Positions 29,799 through 41,799 of a stretch of 64,000 nucleotides of DNA are shown in pieces. The position numbers and the translations under genes were made by a program. This stretch comes from Prostheceraeus crozeri (Eukaryota; Platyhelminthes; Polycladida; Euryleptidae). Below the pieces are notes generated by a model that had not been told where the DNA came from, did not search any database, and saw only the letters and a program-made list of their open reading frames with translations. The DNA is taken from assembly GCA_907163375.1 (NCBI GenBank), contig CAJQUW010002096.1, forward strand, positions 310,001 through 374,000, in the 5' to 3' direction. Within the stretch, counting starts at the first letter, position 1; each line of letters begins with the position of its first letter.

Positions 29799-30364
29799 AT
29801 GTTATATTTTAAAAACCTGAAAAACGTCTAAACTCATGAATTTAGTCATTTTTAAAAATACCAACTTTTATGATTTTTTCAGTGTCCTTGAACGGTCATG
29901 ATTTAAGAGAGAAAAATTGTAATTCTCAAATTTGAGATTCTTAACTTTTATAATTTTTTTCAGTGTCCTAGAACGGTCATGATTTAAGTGGTGAAAATTG
30001 TAATTCTCAAATTTGAGATTCTCAACTTTTATAATTTTTTAGTGTCCTAGAACGGTCATGATTTTCAAGGTAAAAATTGTAATTCTCAAATTTGAGATTT
30101 TGAAAAATTTGAAAAATTGGATATTTTTTTATATGGTCTAAATTCATGAATTTAGACGTTTTTTCAGGTTTTTAAGACCTAAATACATGAATTTATGTCG
30201 TTTTTAAAAATTCCATTTTTGAAAAAAATGGTACTTTTTGAATGGACCAAATTCATGTATTTAGGTCTTAAAAACCTGAAAAAGGGTTCAAATTCATGAA
30301 TTTATGTCGTTTTTAAAGATACTATTTTTTTGAATTTTATGGTGTCCTGGAACGGTTTTCTTCC
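29783..30364 (-). repeat. Right terminal inverted repeat of the Polinton-like element
   Basis: This is the reverse complement of the left repeat. It is longer by about one internal 80-bp unit (three units visible here against two at the left), so copy number inside the terminal repeats has changed since insertion. Confidence 0.9.
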
Positions 30365-30370
30365 TACGCC
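30365..30370 (+). repeat. Target-site duplication TACGCC, right copy
   Basis: This is the right-hand partner of 10169-10174 and marks the resumption of the interrupted piggyBac sequence. Confidence 0.7.
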
Positions 30371-31537
30371 AGAAGTTAGAAGCTATCATAGATATTCTTT
30401 TACTCACCACAGATATCTTTAGTGTCCAAATATCTCACAAGTTTACAGTCTTTATATCTTCCAATGTGGATGCTCATGAATGCTGTGTGGACTGTGTTCT
30501 TATACTTCACGTGTTCATCAACACATGAAGAATTTGTATCACTATGATCAACGCTGCATAGTAATTTTTCAAGCTAAAATTAGCAAACTCCAAACTGAAG
30601 TACATTATTTTTGCTCTAGATCTTTCACATATTGCATGAAATTATGCCCAAAGCAAGATTCACGTCATCACAAACGGTGTCTGTGTGATAACTAAAAATG
30701 AGGCACAAGCTACTGGTGGCAAAGGAATGTTCAAAAATCCGCGGACGGAACTCGTATTGCTACGATCGGTTTAATCGAAATAATGATGAAATCAAGAGTT
30801 TTAGACCCAAGATATTGGTACGTAGCTGCCTCGGAAGTGGAAGCGCTCAAATTATAGGACATATCAAAAAAATTAAAACTTTCAAAATTTTCCATAATTT
30901 TCCAATATTATCCAAAATTTTCCAATTTTTTCCATAATTTTCCATGGAAAATTTTGATTCAAAATTTTCCGGAAATTTTTCATCACTATGTAGGCCTACG
31001 AAAAGAAATATTTTTGTTTAGATAGAGGCCTACTCGCACATGCATGTGTTAGTGCAAAACAAAAGAGAGTTAACACAATAATTTAGGCCAAGATGGGATA
31101 CTGTTATCAGCATAAACATGAGTTCCACAAGGAAATAAGAGTAGGCCCTATTTACCGGTAGAGCTCGTATAACTACAAGAGTGATGTCAAAACAGAAGGA
31201 AAGGCTGACCAAGAAAATGTGATCATGAACACTAAAATCGATGGAAATGATAGTTCATTTAGGGCAACAAAGAGGCTAGCTACGGCGCTGATCAGCAGGT
31301 CCGAATCGTGCAAGAAAGTGAAATAAGATTTTCCAAACTAGCTTCACATTGGAAAAATCGTTACATGTACATGTACAAGTACATGTAAAAAATCAAAAAA
31401 CATGTTTTTCATAGTGAATGAAATCGAATTTCTCAAATCTGACTGCAGATTCAAATTCCGCAGGGTCGAATTGCTTTGTAGGCACTAATAAACCTCGACA
31501 GGCGATGCTTCAATGGCAAATATCGGACAATATAGCT
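30371..31537 (+). other. Right remnant of the interrupted piggyBac element, non-coding
   Basis: No gene is supported. A stretch at 30880-30985 repeats CAAAATTTTCC words (about eight times). The rest is unique-looking sequence leading to the right piggyBac end. Confidence 0.4.
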
Positions 31538-31601
31538 TCGGGTGTATTACACCCAGGTTGTCCTTTAGACCCTCCAGATTTCGACGTCCTCTAACCGTTA
31601 A
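31538..31601 (-). repeat. Right piggyBac end, inverted copy of the left end
   Basis: GGGTGTATTACACCCAGG followed by TTGTCC at 31540-31563 is the exact inverse of the inner left copy. A 31-bp spacer follows, then the outer motif GTCCTCTAACCGTTAA ending at 31601. Confidence 0.65.
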
Positions 31602-34600
31602 GCGTGATCATATTCATATCACCGTAGGCAACCTACTGGCAGAGCAAAATCACATAATCAAAGACAATGACTTCATTTAACTTTGAAAGATGTAAATGGT
31701 TCCACATCACTATTCAGATTCATGAAGAATGAAACATGAATTTAGTGAATCATAAAATCATGCCGGTGAAAATTGAATTAAAAACTTGAAATTTCAGCCA
31801 AGAAAGCACGAATAATATCACGACTTTTTCATGACTTCCATTACAATACGGATCATGAAATTCCCTTGATAATCAGCTTGATTTCGGCTTTTACGATGCT
31901 TTCTAGCAAATATTCATTCCCTTTGATATCCAACTTGCTTGACACTACTTATATAGGAGTAGTGATATATAAATATAGAATATATATATTAGTATTTATA
32001 TATATATATGTCGGTAGTATATAAATTGCCAAATTTTGAGTTTTTTCAAAAGTGCTCAAATAATTTTTTTGAACCATGGGAACGTAATCTCCGCAAAAAA
32101 CTGAATCTTTTGATATAAAAATTTTCACTGTATACAGATACTTTTCTGAGTCGACACTCTACCTGCATATCCCTACTCTATGGTCGACACTCTACTTATA
32201 CCTACTCAATGATTGAGTCTCTCTTCTTTCTGACTCGATCTTCCCTACTTTCAGTATGATGAACAGTATTTCCTACCGGGGATGCTGTTGGAATTTTTTT
32301 TCTGTCATCCACTTGACTTTCCTGGACTGCAACATTAAATTATACAGCGTCTATATGATCTCCTGAAATGAGTATCAACAGTCGATATTTTGAATTCCAG
32401 TCTTGTTAATTTTAGCAATGTCTTGAAAAGCGAATAGTCGGATTCTATGATTATTCATGTAGCCAATTTCTATGAATCTATTTAGGGGCAAATGAAACAG
32501 TCCATGCATGTTGTTTAAATCTGCATTTTTTAAAAGGTGTTTCAGAATTGCAATTGGTCATGTGTTTTGTAAGACTTAGTTACGCGTAGAATAGCACAAT
32601 AATTGTGTTCGTTTACTCAATGTACGGAGTGAATTCTAGCCTTTCTCTTTATAGTATAGCTGTCTAACAATCACCAACAGAATACGTCTAATGTAATTTT
32701 CCCATGTAAGATGTTAGATTTATTTCAAATTATGAGAGCACAGCTTACCTGGAAGCCCACTATTTGATTTTATGTTTATTAACTTTACAATACCTTGGTG
32801 AACATAACTTTCGTGTGCAATGACGAAAATATAACTGTTCACTGTCAGCGAAACAAAAGACATTTGTGATTAATGAAGATTTTTTTATCGCCACTTCCAA
32901 GTGAATTTATAAAAAAATGCTATAAGAATAACTAGAGAAGTTTTACAGAACAAGCTGGGTGCTGTTCAGCAGAAAGCACTTTTGAAGGATAAATCGACCA
33001 GATAAAAAAAAGATGAAGACTGGAATTAAGCAGCAACCAAAAACTGTACTTCAGCATCGCTCCTTTTCACTAAGCCAACCGTTTGAAACATTTCAATGTC
33101 ATTGAAGAGAGTCCATTTCTATATGTAGTAACTTCCTTCACAAATGAGCGGGCCTACTTGAATCCTAAATCTACATACCGCTCCTGTTTGATGAATTTTT
33201 TTCAGCGATGCATCAGTTTGCTTTGATTGTCTCATATGTATTGTTCAATATGTACATTGGCCCATATGATGCGGCACATGCAAATTTGCTTTTTCTTGGA
33301 TAGGTACTTTGTATTGAAGCACAGGAGATGGCGTACTTGCACTTTATCGCTAGAAATCAATGTAAACAAATATTTCCGTAAACCATTTACTCGATGAAAA
33401 CTTTATTACCGCAAGTACTACAAACTTTTGGGGGTTTTCCACAACCTGCAGAAAATTGTTGTCCCCAGCTGTAAGGCAATCAGTGGTCTTGCGCTGCGTG
33501 AATTTACGCAGGGCTCTCGCATTTCGTGATTGTAATAAAATATGGATTTGCTAGATAAATCCCATCAGTGTGAATTTTATGGATGATTAAAATGGTTTTA
33601 GCCAGGCTATTATTTTCTGGAAATTGCATTATTTCTGATCGCTATAATTCATCTTTGCGAATACGTAATTTCTATTGAATGTTCTTTAACACGTGAATTT
33701 GACATCAGAAATGCTTCGGCTTCTATGCTTGTTTCATAGAAGAAAGAAAATCAAGCCCCACCAACAGATACCGGTACAAAGAGCCGTATTGTTAGGTGGT
33801 TGTGGAAATTCTTTGTTAAAAGATGTTCCGTCAATCATAATTGCAATACGTAATTGATGATGCTTAGGATGTGCAACCAGATGAACTGCAGGATTCGTGT
33901 CTTCAATCGATGAGAGCCGCTCTGCTATGTGAAGATTCGATGGAACTAAAGTGTGTGTCCCATCACATCATCAGCATATCAGTTAGTCGGAACCATAATT
34001 TGAAATGTATGTTCGGTGGTGTTCAAAATGTGTTAGGATTCATCAATCTGTTATGAGCTTAGGACACTGCAGAAATGCAGCATCTCTTTGCAGCTTGCTT
34101 GAATCTACTGCACTGCAACTCTGATGTCGAGTGAATGTTCTCCTTTCAAAGTGACTGATTACTCTAGGATTACTTGATGTGACGAATGCATGTGAAGCAT
34201 GTCACGTATGATTGAATGATAGAGAGAAACAGACCAAGGGAGCCATGAAGACGGAATACGTAAGTCATACAAAGAAAATTTGAAAGCCGAGCAAATGATG
34301 GATTGCAAGTCCGTGAAAATTAAGTGTAGGTTGGAAAAGATCGAGTAGAAAGCAATGGAAGCTTCAAAGAAGAAAAAGCACACCAACTAATGGAAGAAGC
34401 TCATACGCTAATGAAATCTGCTCGCAGATGTCAAGAATATCAAATCGAGACTAAGAAGAAATTAGTCACGAAAAAGCTGCAGACAAAATAGATTTGCTGA
34501 GAGATTACTATCCGATATGTCGGATAAAATTGGAAAAACGGAAATATGCATATAAAGGAAGAAAAGATAGTCTGAGGCATTTTGTTGATACAAACATAAG

Positions 34601-34755
34601 TTGCTAACATTTGTCCTGGACATGAAAATTTGTGTGTGTATGTCCCTATGACGTGATGAAAAATAGACGGTGACATATTGCTATGGGTCAAATACATAAA
34701 TTATATAATCCATTTTGTTATTCCAATGTGAAAAATATGGAACAACGATGACAAA
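31602..34755. other. Gene-poor DNA; AT microsatellite near 31,964-32,010
   Basis: No open frame with coding character is seen. A short TA-rich microsatellite is preceded by an inverted repeat CACTACT...AGTAGTG (31943-31964). The region also holds widely spaced simple sequences only. Confidence 0.45.
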
Positions 34756-34759
34756 ATGG

Positions 34760-36320
34760 TTCCTTTCTCACAGCCAACATCAGCGCAAACAGAATTAATC
34801 AGAAATTATCAGACATTGGCCGGAAATATGCTAGTACATCGCTTGAAACGCGAATAAACAGATGCAAAGGCAGTGAACCACTCCCTTGCAATCCTTATGC
34901 TCTGCTCAAAGATCATGGGAATCTCCGAGGACGACCGATAATCTCTCTAAAGTCGGAGATACGTGCGACACAAGTTTTCATTTTGGAAGGATTGCAGACA
35001 CTAGTTGAGAGGTTTGTGCCTTCTCACTTAAGATCAACTCGTGACTTCATCGACAAAGTTATCGAATTCAGCCCACCACCAGATTGTGACTTCTCTTGAT
35101 GTGCAGAATCTTTACGGAAGTATCCCAATTCGGTCAGATGCAGATCTGGACTTACTATGGTGTGTACAATCATTCTTTGAAGAGCATAGACTTCATTCAT
35201 TCTTCCCTGGTCTTTCAATAACGGCTTTGGGTAGTCTTTTGCTTATGGCGACGACTAAGGATACCTACATTCTAGGTAACAAGATCTACAAGCAAACTCG
35301 GGGAATTGCAATGGGAAACAGTGCTGCACCTACTTTAGCCTCCATATTCATGTCTTGAATTGAAACCACAATACTTGACAATCTAAATATTCTCTTCTGG
35401 CAAAGGTACGTGGATGACGTATTTGTGATATATCGACCTGATATAGACATATCGGAGGTTGTTAACGATGTACATGGATGTATCAATTTTACCTTGGAAT
35501 CAGCTTTCGATCATCGCTTTCCATTTTTGGATACATTGGTCACTTGGTGTCAACCTGAGATTGAATTCACTTTCTCTATATACAGCAAGCCTTTTCATAG
35601 CAACACCTGTTGCCGTTTATATCTCACGTCCAAACGAACAGGAAAAAAGCTCTTTTGAATGGGGAAAATTGGAGAACTGTCAGAAATTCATCTCAATCCC
35701 AACTGGAAAATTCCAAGGTGATGTTACGCAAGCGATTACAAGCTAACGGATATCCAAGGAAATTGGTGAGACGTTATTATGATGGTCCTTCCATTCTTAA
35801 AGAAGAAGACAAACCTGACCCCCATTCGGTTTCCATTCATAGATGATAGCAGCAGAAGACAAATTTCCCAGCTTGGTAAGAGATATAGAATCGATCAGAA
35901 CATCAGATTCATATTTCTGAGTGAGCGTCCCTTGAGCATGCGATGGAGGAGAAAAAGTAGAGGCCCAAACCCAAACCTAACTGCTGGACATGTACAATGG
36001 GCACCAAGACTGATCAATGTTACCGAAAGTTCTCAATCTATGAGCTGACATGTACAAAATGCTCATTGAAGTATATTGGCCGAACAAAGAGAACTGTCAA
36101 ATCCCGGTTGAGAGAACATGTCAATTCACCAACTTCTGCCTTCTATCAACATGTAACAGCGGACCATGGGGAAATGCCGGACAGATGTCTTAAATGGGCC
36201 ATTTTGACAGTTGAGCTAGACCACACCGCGCGACTTGCTCTCGAATCAATTCATTTTCTACGTAACCAGGACTCTCTTGTAAATAATTGTACAGGACACT
36301 CACTATTTCCTTTCTTGTGA
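34760..36320 (+). mobile_element. Decayed Penelope-like retroelement, RT followed by C-terminal GIY-YIG nuclease
   Basis: RT fragments in order include SLDVQNLYGSIPI (35090), YKQTRGIAMGNSAAPTLASI (about 35290), YVDDVFVIY (about 35410; the Y-x-DD catalytic box) and HRFPFLDTLV. They are followed by ELTCTKCSLKYIGRTKRTVKSRLREHV near 36045-36120, a GIY-YIG endonuclease core. This is the canonical Penelope order: RT first, nuclease last. The copy is old, with several frame changes and no intact frame. Its 5' limit is uncertain. Confidence 0.8.
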
Positions 36321-36542
36321 GTAAGGTGCTCTGACACCTAGTTCAGTAAGAGAATATAAGTTTTGCGATAATTAAGCTCGGCTGCTACATGTAGATGATT
36401 ATTATTCAGCTGATATTTCATGCTTGTCTGTGTTGTGTGAGTGCATTTCAAGTTTCCTTCTAAGAAGGCGGAATATCGGACTTCTAAGAATAAACAATTC
36501 CTGTAAAAGCCAGGGCAATCTTTTTTCATCTATACCATTCCA

Positions 36543-36735
36543 GGGATATAAGATGCTCCAAAAATTCATGTTCTCCTAGAGATGTCTCCAATAGTCGACA
36601 GGCGAAGGTATTTCTTATGTCGAAGAATGGGTAGATAATGAATTTGAAATTTCATCTAATGAGATATATATTTCCATACTTCTAAATATAAGATGTTCCG
36701 AAAATTCATGTGCATCTAGAGATGTCGCCAATAGC
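36543..36735. repeat. Direct repeat of about 50 bp, 140 bp apart
   Basis: AGATGCTCCAAAAATTCATG at 36551 recurs as AGATGTTCCGAAAATTCATG at 36691, continuing through CTAGAGATGTC and CCAATAG. It lies about 220 bp past the Penelope-like RT/nuclease remnant and could be part of its terminal repeats, though I cannot show that. Confidence 0.6.
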
Positions 36736-37402
36736 CTACTTGAATTGAAAGGTGATTTATAAATGCACACAGTAATATAATTTTCAGTTGAATCTGCATG
36801 CGCTAAGTGTTGTTCAAATCACTGTGCAGTTTCGCAAGCGGCCGCAAAACAGCTTTTTTATCCACGTTTTAAGTATGTTCTTTCTGCTTTTTCAAAAATA
36901 TATTTGACGAGAATTGCGGCACTGCTTAAATCAATATCGTCACATGCATTGAAGGAAAACACAATATAATACTAATGAACCCAAAAGGGTAACCTTTTGG
37001 GAACCTTTTAGTTAGAATGTTTGATAGTAGCATTTTAGGTTTGATTTCAGTGCCGGCTCATCCACAGTGCCCACCTATTGAGATGTTGTCTAATTTCAAA
37101 TTACCTGCAATATCAGTAGTGGACTCTATTTAATTATCATAAATTTCATCTGCATCGACTCTATTTGTGCGACAATAGCGCTAGCGAAATGGGCTCGCTC
37201 AAGTATCGCGATTGAAGTGACTTTAGCGTAGTTCATTTCACGACATGAGCAAATAGACAGAATTTACATGCGATGATTACATTAGACAATAGGCACTCGA
37301 GAGGGAGCCCTAACGCTTCTGATTGTTTGAGCGTCAGAGCAAAGACAGCGCGTTGTGAGTCCCTTTTACTGTGAGAGTATGATGTGAGGTTAGCATCTGG
37401 AA

Positions 37403-38260
37403 CAGGGTTTTTCAAAATCCCGACATCTTCTCATCCCGGGATCCCGTGATTTTTGCGATCGCGGGATTATTAAGCTTGGTACATTTACTAATAATATGCT
37501 TTGGCTAACGAAGGCTGATTAATACTACCCGTTGTTTTGAATTCTTAGACGAGTATTTTGAACGATGCATTGTACAGTACAGCTTATGATATCAGATAGA
37601 CATGTGCCTAAATGTCCATGACTTAATAATTAGCTTTCTTTTAACATGCAGGCATAAACTATAACATTAAGTAGATCTGGTTATCGTGTACTCATTACAC
37701 GTTGTCGCAACCTGGTATGTGATTTCAAATCGAAATGCAAGTCCCGCGACTTTTGTTACTTCTGATAAAGGCCGACATTGTATAATAATCGCTTCAAAAA
37801 CTGATTAAATATTTATTTGTACCTGCGCTTGTATGCTTAGCGCTCTCTATTTCTCTCGACTGCCTGAGCATAGTTATATTTTTTGATATCAATTGAAGTA
37901 GATAACTTTCCCATACTGCACAAAGATAAGCCAAACCTAATTCTGGTGTATATGATAAAAGTGTGAGAATAAGTAATGCACACTAGCATGTAATTATACG
38001 ACTACCGTGTCTTATGCAGTTTTTGTAGTTTAGGTCTAATATTGATAACGAAAAAGGAAAAAGTTTTAAGCAGAACAACATTTTGCAATTTGCAATTTAA
38101 TGAATTAGGTTTGTCTTTATTGTTGCTTATTACTCCATTTTCATACAGCCCAATTGCCTAAAAGCAGGTGCTAACGAATTCCGGGATCCCGGTTACCTGA
38201 TCCCGGGATTCTGAATCCCGTAACAATACGATAATCCCGGGATCTCGGGATTGAAAACTT
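37403..38260. mobile_element. Likely non-autonomous hAT element with CCCGGGATCCCG-rich ends
   Basis: The left end starts CAGGGTTTTTCAAAATCCCG and continues with CATCCCGGGATCCCG. The right end in reverse reads GTTTTCAATCCCGAGATCCC, then GGATT and further CCCGGGAT words. CAGGGTTTTCAA-type ends are usual for hAT elements. The interior of about 800 bp has no gene, and no clear 8-bp target duplication survives. Confidence 0.5.
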
Positions 38261-39934
38261 TAATCAGCAAGCAGTTCATGAATCAGCATACCATACCGGC
38301 CGGTACATGAGATAATCTTTTTTTAGTGCGTCGAAAGTCTAACGTAAGTGGTAAAATCGCTGAATGAGTTCTGTAGATTTTTTTATTGAGGCCTTTTGGA
38401 CACCTAACTGATGCTGAAAAAGGCCGAAGTGAAGATATTAGGTAGGCACACTCCCGAAAATATTGCGTTAACTCGGAAGGACGGAGAATCACAAGACAGT
38501 TAAACCGAGAAGTATTTGTGAAGATAAAATGACTTACGGCTACCGAGGAGAAAAATACACTTATTTGCTTTCCTTGACGATTACACATGCCTACAGAGCA
38601 CGGCGTTGAACGAAGCTTAAAGTAATTCATGATGTTTATTCAAAGTCTGAGTGATAGACAAAATGTTGTTTAAGCCGTGTAACTAGATGCAGTGACGTGC
38701 ACATGTATAACATGAAGTTTACATATTCAATGCTTACAGACCACCCAGACATTCGCTTTTTCGAAAATATGCCTGAAATTTCGCTTTTATCGAGTGGCAT
38801 TTGTTTTTTTCGCTTTTTTTGGTAGAGCAGGAAAAAAGTGTTTCGTAGTACAGGCCTTTTTTACATGTTGACAACGCAACGTGACTTTTTGTCATGTTGC
38901 CCTTTACTTAAGTCATGCTATCATTCATGTGTTGACAATTGAATGCATATCTTGACGATTGCATGATCTTATGTAATAACTATATTATGTAGGAGAATTG
39001 GAGAATGTGCCCTTATTAGCAAAAAAGTCTTGTTGTAGCAATTCTTGAAGTCAAAACCTTGTACTGTGTTCCGTTAAATGCCCGATTTTTTACAGTAACT
39101 TTGAGGCCATGGTGCTATGGTTTTTACACTAGTCTGAATTGATGAATGTTGAAAGTATATGCGGGTTACATGCTACAAATGAATGTCATAGAATTTATCA
39201 GTCAAGGAATTCAAGACATCAATCCATACTGGCTTGCCAGAGACACACGGGAGGCCTACTATCGAGTTTTCTTAGAAGATTGATGTTAGATTAGTGAAAC
39301 AAGCGGATTAGTTTATGCGAATGAGTAAGGTGCATTGCATAATGTTAATAAATAGGCCTAAGAAATTGAGATGATAATATACACAATGGAATATTTTCTA
39401 TTGAATTTTGCCAGGTATCATACTAGGCTATTTATTTAAGTCACTTTCACTGTGATTTTCGTGAAGTACGTGTAACTCGGCGAAAAGTTGATGTGTATTA
39501 TAATCATTTTGCATCTACTGATAAAGACATTAATATGACACTGATATAGTCGGATATGTATAGCCTATTTTCTTATAACCACATGAAACTTTCTGAGTTC
39601 TAGATTGAAGAATAGAAGCACCAAAAGGTCTACTGGACTTTTTCTAAATAATTTGACTACCGTTGACATTACTGCAGTCATACTGATTGTGGCATACTTC
39701 ACTCGCTATATAGCCTACATGTATTTTCATAGTTTTTGTGTGCTGAGATATGCGGTATCGACTTATCTCGTGTTCTTCAGCAACTCGTGACTTCTGGCAA
39801 ATGCGTCAGTAAATAGGAATGCCCACGTAAAATTCAACCAGAGAAAGTGGTATCAACGATCAACGACAATGAGAACCTTGCATCGTAAAGCTTGGACTTG
39901 GTTTTAGGTAAAGTATCTTGGATATCTGTCATGT
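38261..39934. other. No gene seen
   Basis: Open frames here are short and show no coding character or splice context that I can support. Confidence 0.4.
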
Positions 39935-40068
39935 TTTGAATCGAATTGGAAAGAGCCAATATTGAAAGACGAGACATTTTGAGTGACGTTTTCGTTATTT
40001 ATTACAAAATAACGAAGACGAAAATAGTCAATAATTTTCAATATTGGCTATCTCCAATTAAATTCAAA
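39935..40068. repeat. 134-bp fold-back palindrome (MITE-like)
   Basis: The left arm TTTGAATCGAATTGG...AGCCAATATTGAAA is mirrored by TTTTCAATATTGGCT...CCAATTAAATTCAAA at the right. The centre adds a second palindrome around CGTTATTT...AAATAACG, so almost the whole unit can form one long hairpin. Confidence 0.75.
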
Positions 40069-41359
40069 GTTTGGAATGGTATCATTTACAAAATAGGATC
40101 ATTTTAGACTGTTGCCTGTGATTTTGTGGGAATTTTATGCTTGTGCCCCACCTGGACCAAATGTCACGAGTCGCCACTGTTTGATTATCACTGAAGGTGA
40201 TATTTTATTATTTATCTCGGAATGATCATCTTTTTCAATCCATTTTAATGCACAGGTTCACCTTTGATGTAATAAATAATTTAACCAGATCAAGCTAAAT
40301 GGAAGAAAAAGCGAAAAGAAATAATAATTTACTATATAGATATGACAGAAAATACGAAGCAATAATTCAAAAACATATTACTAGTGCGTCGCAAAAGAAA
40401 ACAAATTTTGATGCATACGAATTATAGTTAAAGCAGTTCTTGATGATTTGGGTAGGTCCCTGCGAGTCGGGCTTCTGTCAACCTCGAGTCTAGTCGAATC
40501 GGCTAAAACTCGAGTCGAGTCGAGTTGGGCAAAAGTTTCATAGATATTAAGAGGCAAAAATGCGTTTAGGCCTACTTAGGCTAGTAAAAGCAATAAAGAG
40601 AATAAGAAAATATGGTATATGGCGACAAACATTGTTGATCGAGTGAGTGGGTTATCCATTGTTAAGTATATGTAATTATGGACATTCGACATGCATTGTA
40701 AAACTTAAAAAAATCCATACATGCAATCATTTGTTTCTTTAATCAATTTTTTAAAACCTTTTGTTTAAGCATTGTATATATTTTGCCTTGTAGGCATGTT
40801 ATACAATAATTATTAAGCAAGTGTGCCACTTCTGAATACATTACTATCTGGATTACCATACCTTTTACCACAGCTGTTGTATCAACCAGCATAGTTGTTG
40901 GAAGTCTTTAAATTTCTTCTTCAAATCAACATATTGGCTATTGGCAGATCAGTCATAGTTATTGACACTTCTATTCACAAAATTTTAAAATCGGCATTGC
41001 TGTTGTCAAAACCAGCACAGTTGTTAGCAGTAGTTCAGATATTTTCACTTGAGGTGATGGATATCATGATAATCAAAAAAAGACTGGGAATCATAATGCA
41101 GGGCATTCTATTCAGGTGATTTTGTGTAATACATGTAAGAGTTGATCGTCAATGTAACTTAGAAAGCAACTTAATTGTCAGGTTAATTGCTAACTTACAA
41201 TTCATACTTAGTTTTTAAACAAGACGGTTGTCTGTCTACTTTGGTGTATATGAATTATCAAGGTAGCATTTTAATTTTTGTTCACATTGATTAAGCATTT
41301 CCATCCATATTGTCACACTGAAAGCGAAAATATGATGGATTTTTATTGCTCCATATTGT

Positions 41360-41790
41360 AAATTCCATTTTCAGGGATGACGAAAAAGTATCTAGATGCA
41401 CGTGCTGCATGAGGTGTTTTCAAAAAGAGTACATGACATTATTGAACCTTGGGCCAACTTCTACGAAGACCTTCATAAAGACAAAGTCACTCCAATACAT
41501 GTTCAAGATCCGCCGTGCGATGACATCAAACCCATCCTAAGGTGCGAAATCACCCCAGCGATTTTCAAAATGAAAAACAGGAAAAGTCTTGACATTGACA
41601 ATATCTATTCTGAATTCCTAAAAGCTGGCGGCGAACCAATAGTCAATGCCCTGTTACAGTTATTCAATGCTATTCTCTCAACAGGGAAAGTGCCTCAAAC
41701 CTTCAAAGAGGCTCTCATAGTTGTCATTTAGAAGAGCAGACCAGACTGCAGAAATTATCGCCCTATAAGCCTTTTAAGTCATGTACACAC
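41360..41790 (+). mobile_element. RTE-like LINE fragment, reverse-transcriptase N-terminal part
   Basis: The frame reads FKMKNRKSLDIDNIYSEFLK, AGGEPIVNALLQLFNAIL, STGKVPQTFKEALIVVI and then, past one stop codon at 41729, KSRPDCRNYRPISLLSHV. This is the RT region before the catalytic box in RTE-type LINEs (compare KAPGxDGI...NYRPISLLS). The rest of the RT and the endonuclease are missing, so it is a truncated relic. Confidence 0.75.
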
Positions 41791-41799
41791 GTTGTTCAT

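Larger units (their letters stand above)
10175..30364. mobile_element. Polinton/Maverick (adintovirus-like) element, 20.2 kb, fossil, largely whole
   Basis: The element is markedly richer in A+T than its surroundings and is bounded by inverted repeats of roughly 500-580 bp. Gene order: adenain-like protease (+); integrase, PLA2-like, membrane, hexon-like, small virion and fibre-like genes (all -); zinc-finger gene, unknown gene and first ATPase (+); small unknown (-); PolB, DUF-like gene, penton-like gene and second ATPase (+); membrane protein (-). This is the hallmark set of Polinton-1/adintovirus elements: protein-primed PolB, rve integrase, capsid pair, protease and ATPase. Most genes are open, with about five breaks in all. 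The terminal repeats differ at only a few positions in their outer 200 bp, which suggests a fairly recent insertion into the piggyBac copy. Confidence 0.9.
7422..31601 (+). mobile_element. piggyBac-type DNA transposon split by a nested Polinton-like element
   Basis: The left end reads TTAACGGTTGGAGGAC at 7422; the right end, on the reverse strand, reads TTAACGGTTAGAGGAC from 31601 inward. TTAA at both ends is the target duplication piggyBac elements always make. A subterminal palindromic motif, GGACAACCTGGGTGT...ACACCC, occurs twice at the left (near 7432 and 7611) and once, inverted, at the right (31540-31563). The transposase lies at 7699-9313. Without the inserted 20-kb element it would be about 4.0 kb, a reasonable size for the family. 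An alternative is that the inner motif copies mark the true ends (TTAA at 7607-7610, against a changed TTAG at the right). Confidence 0.7.
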
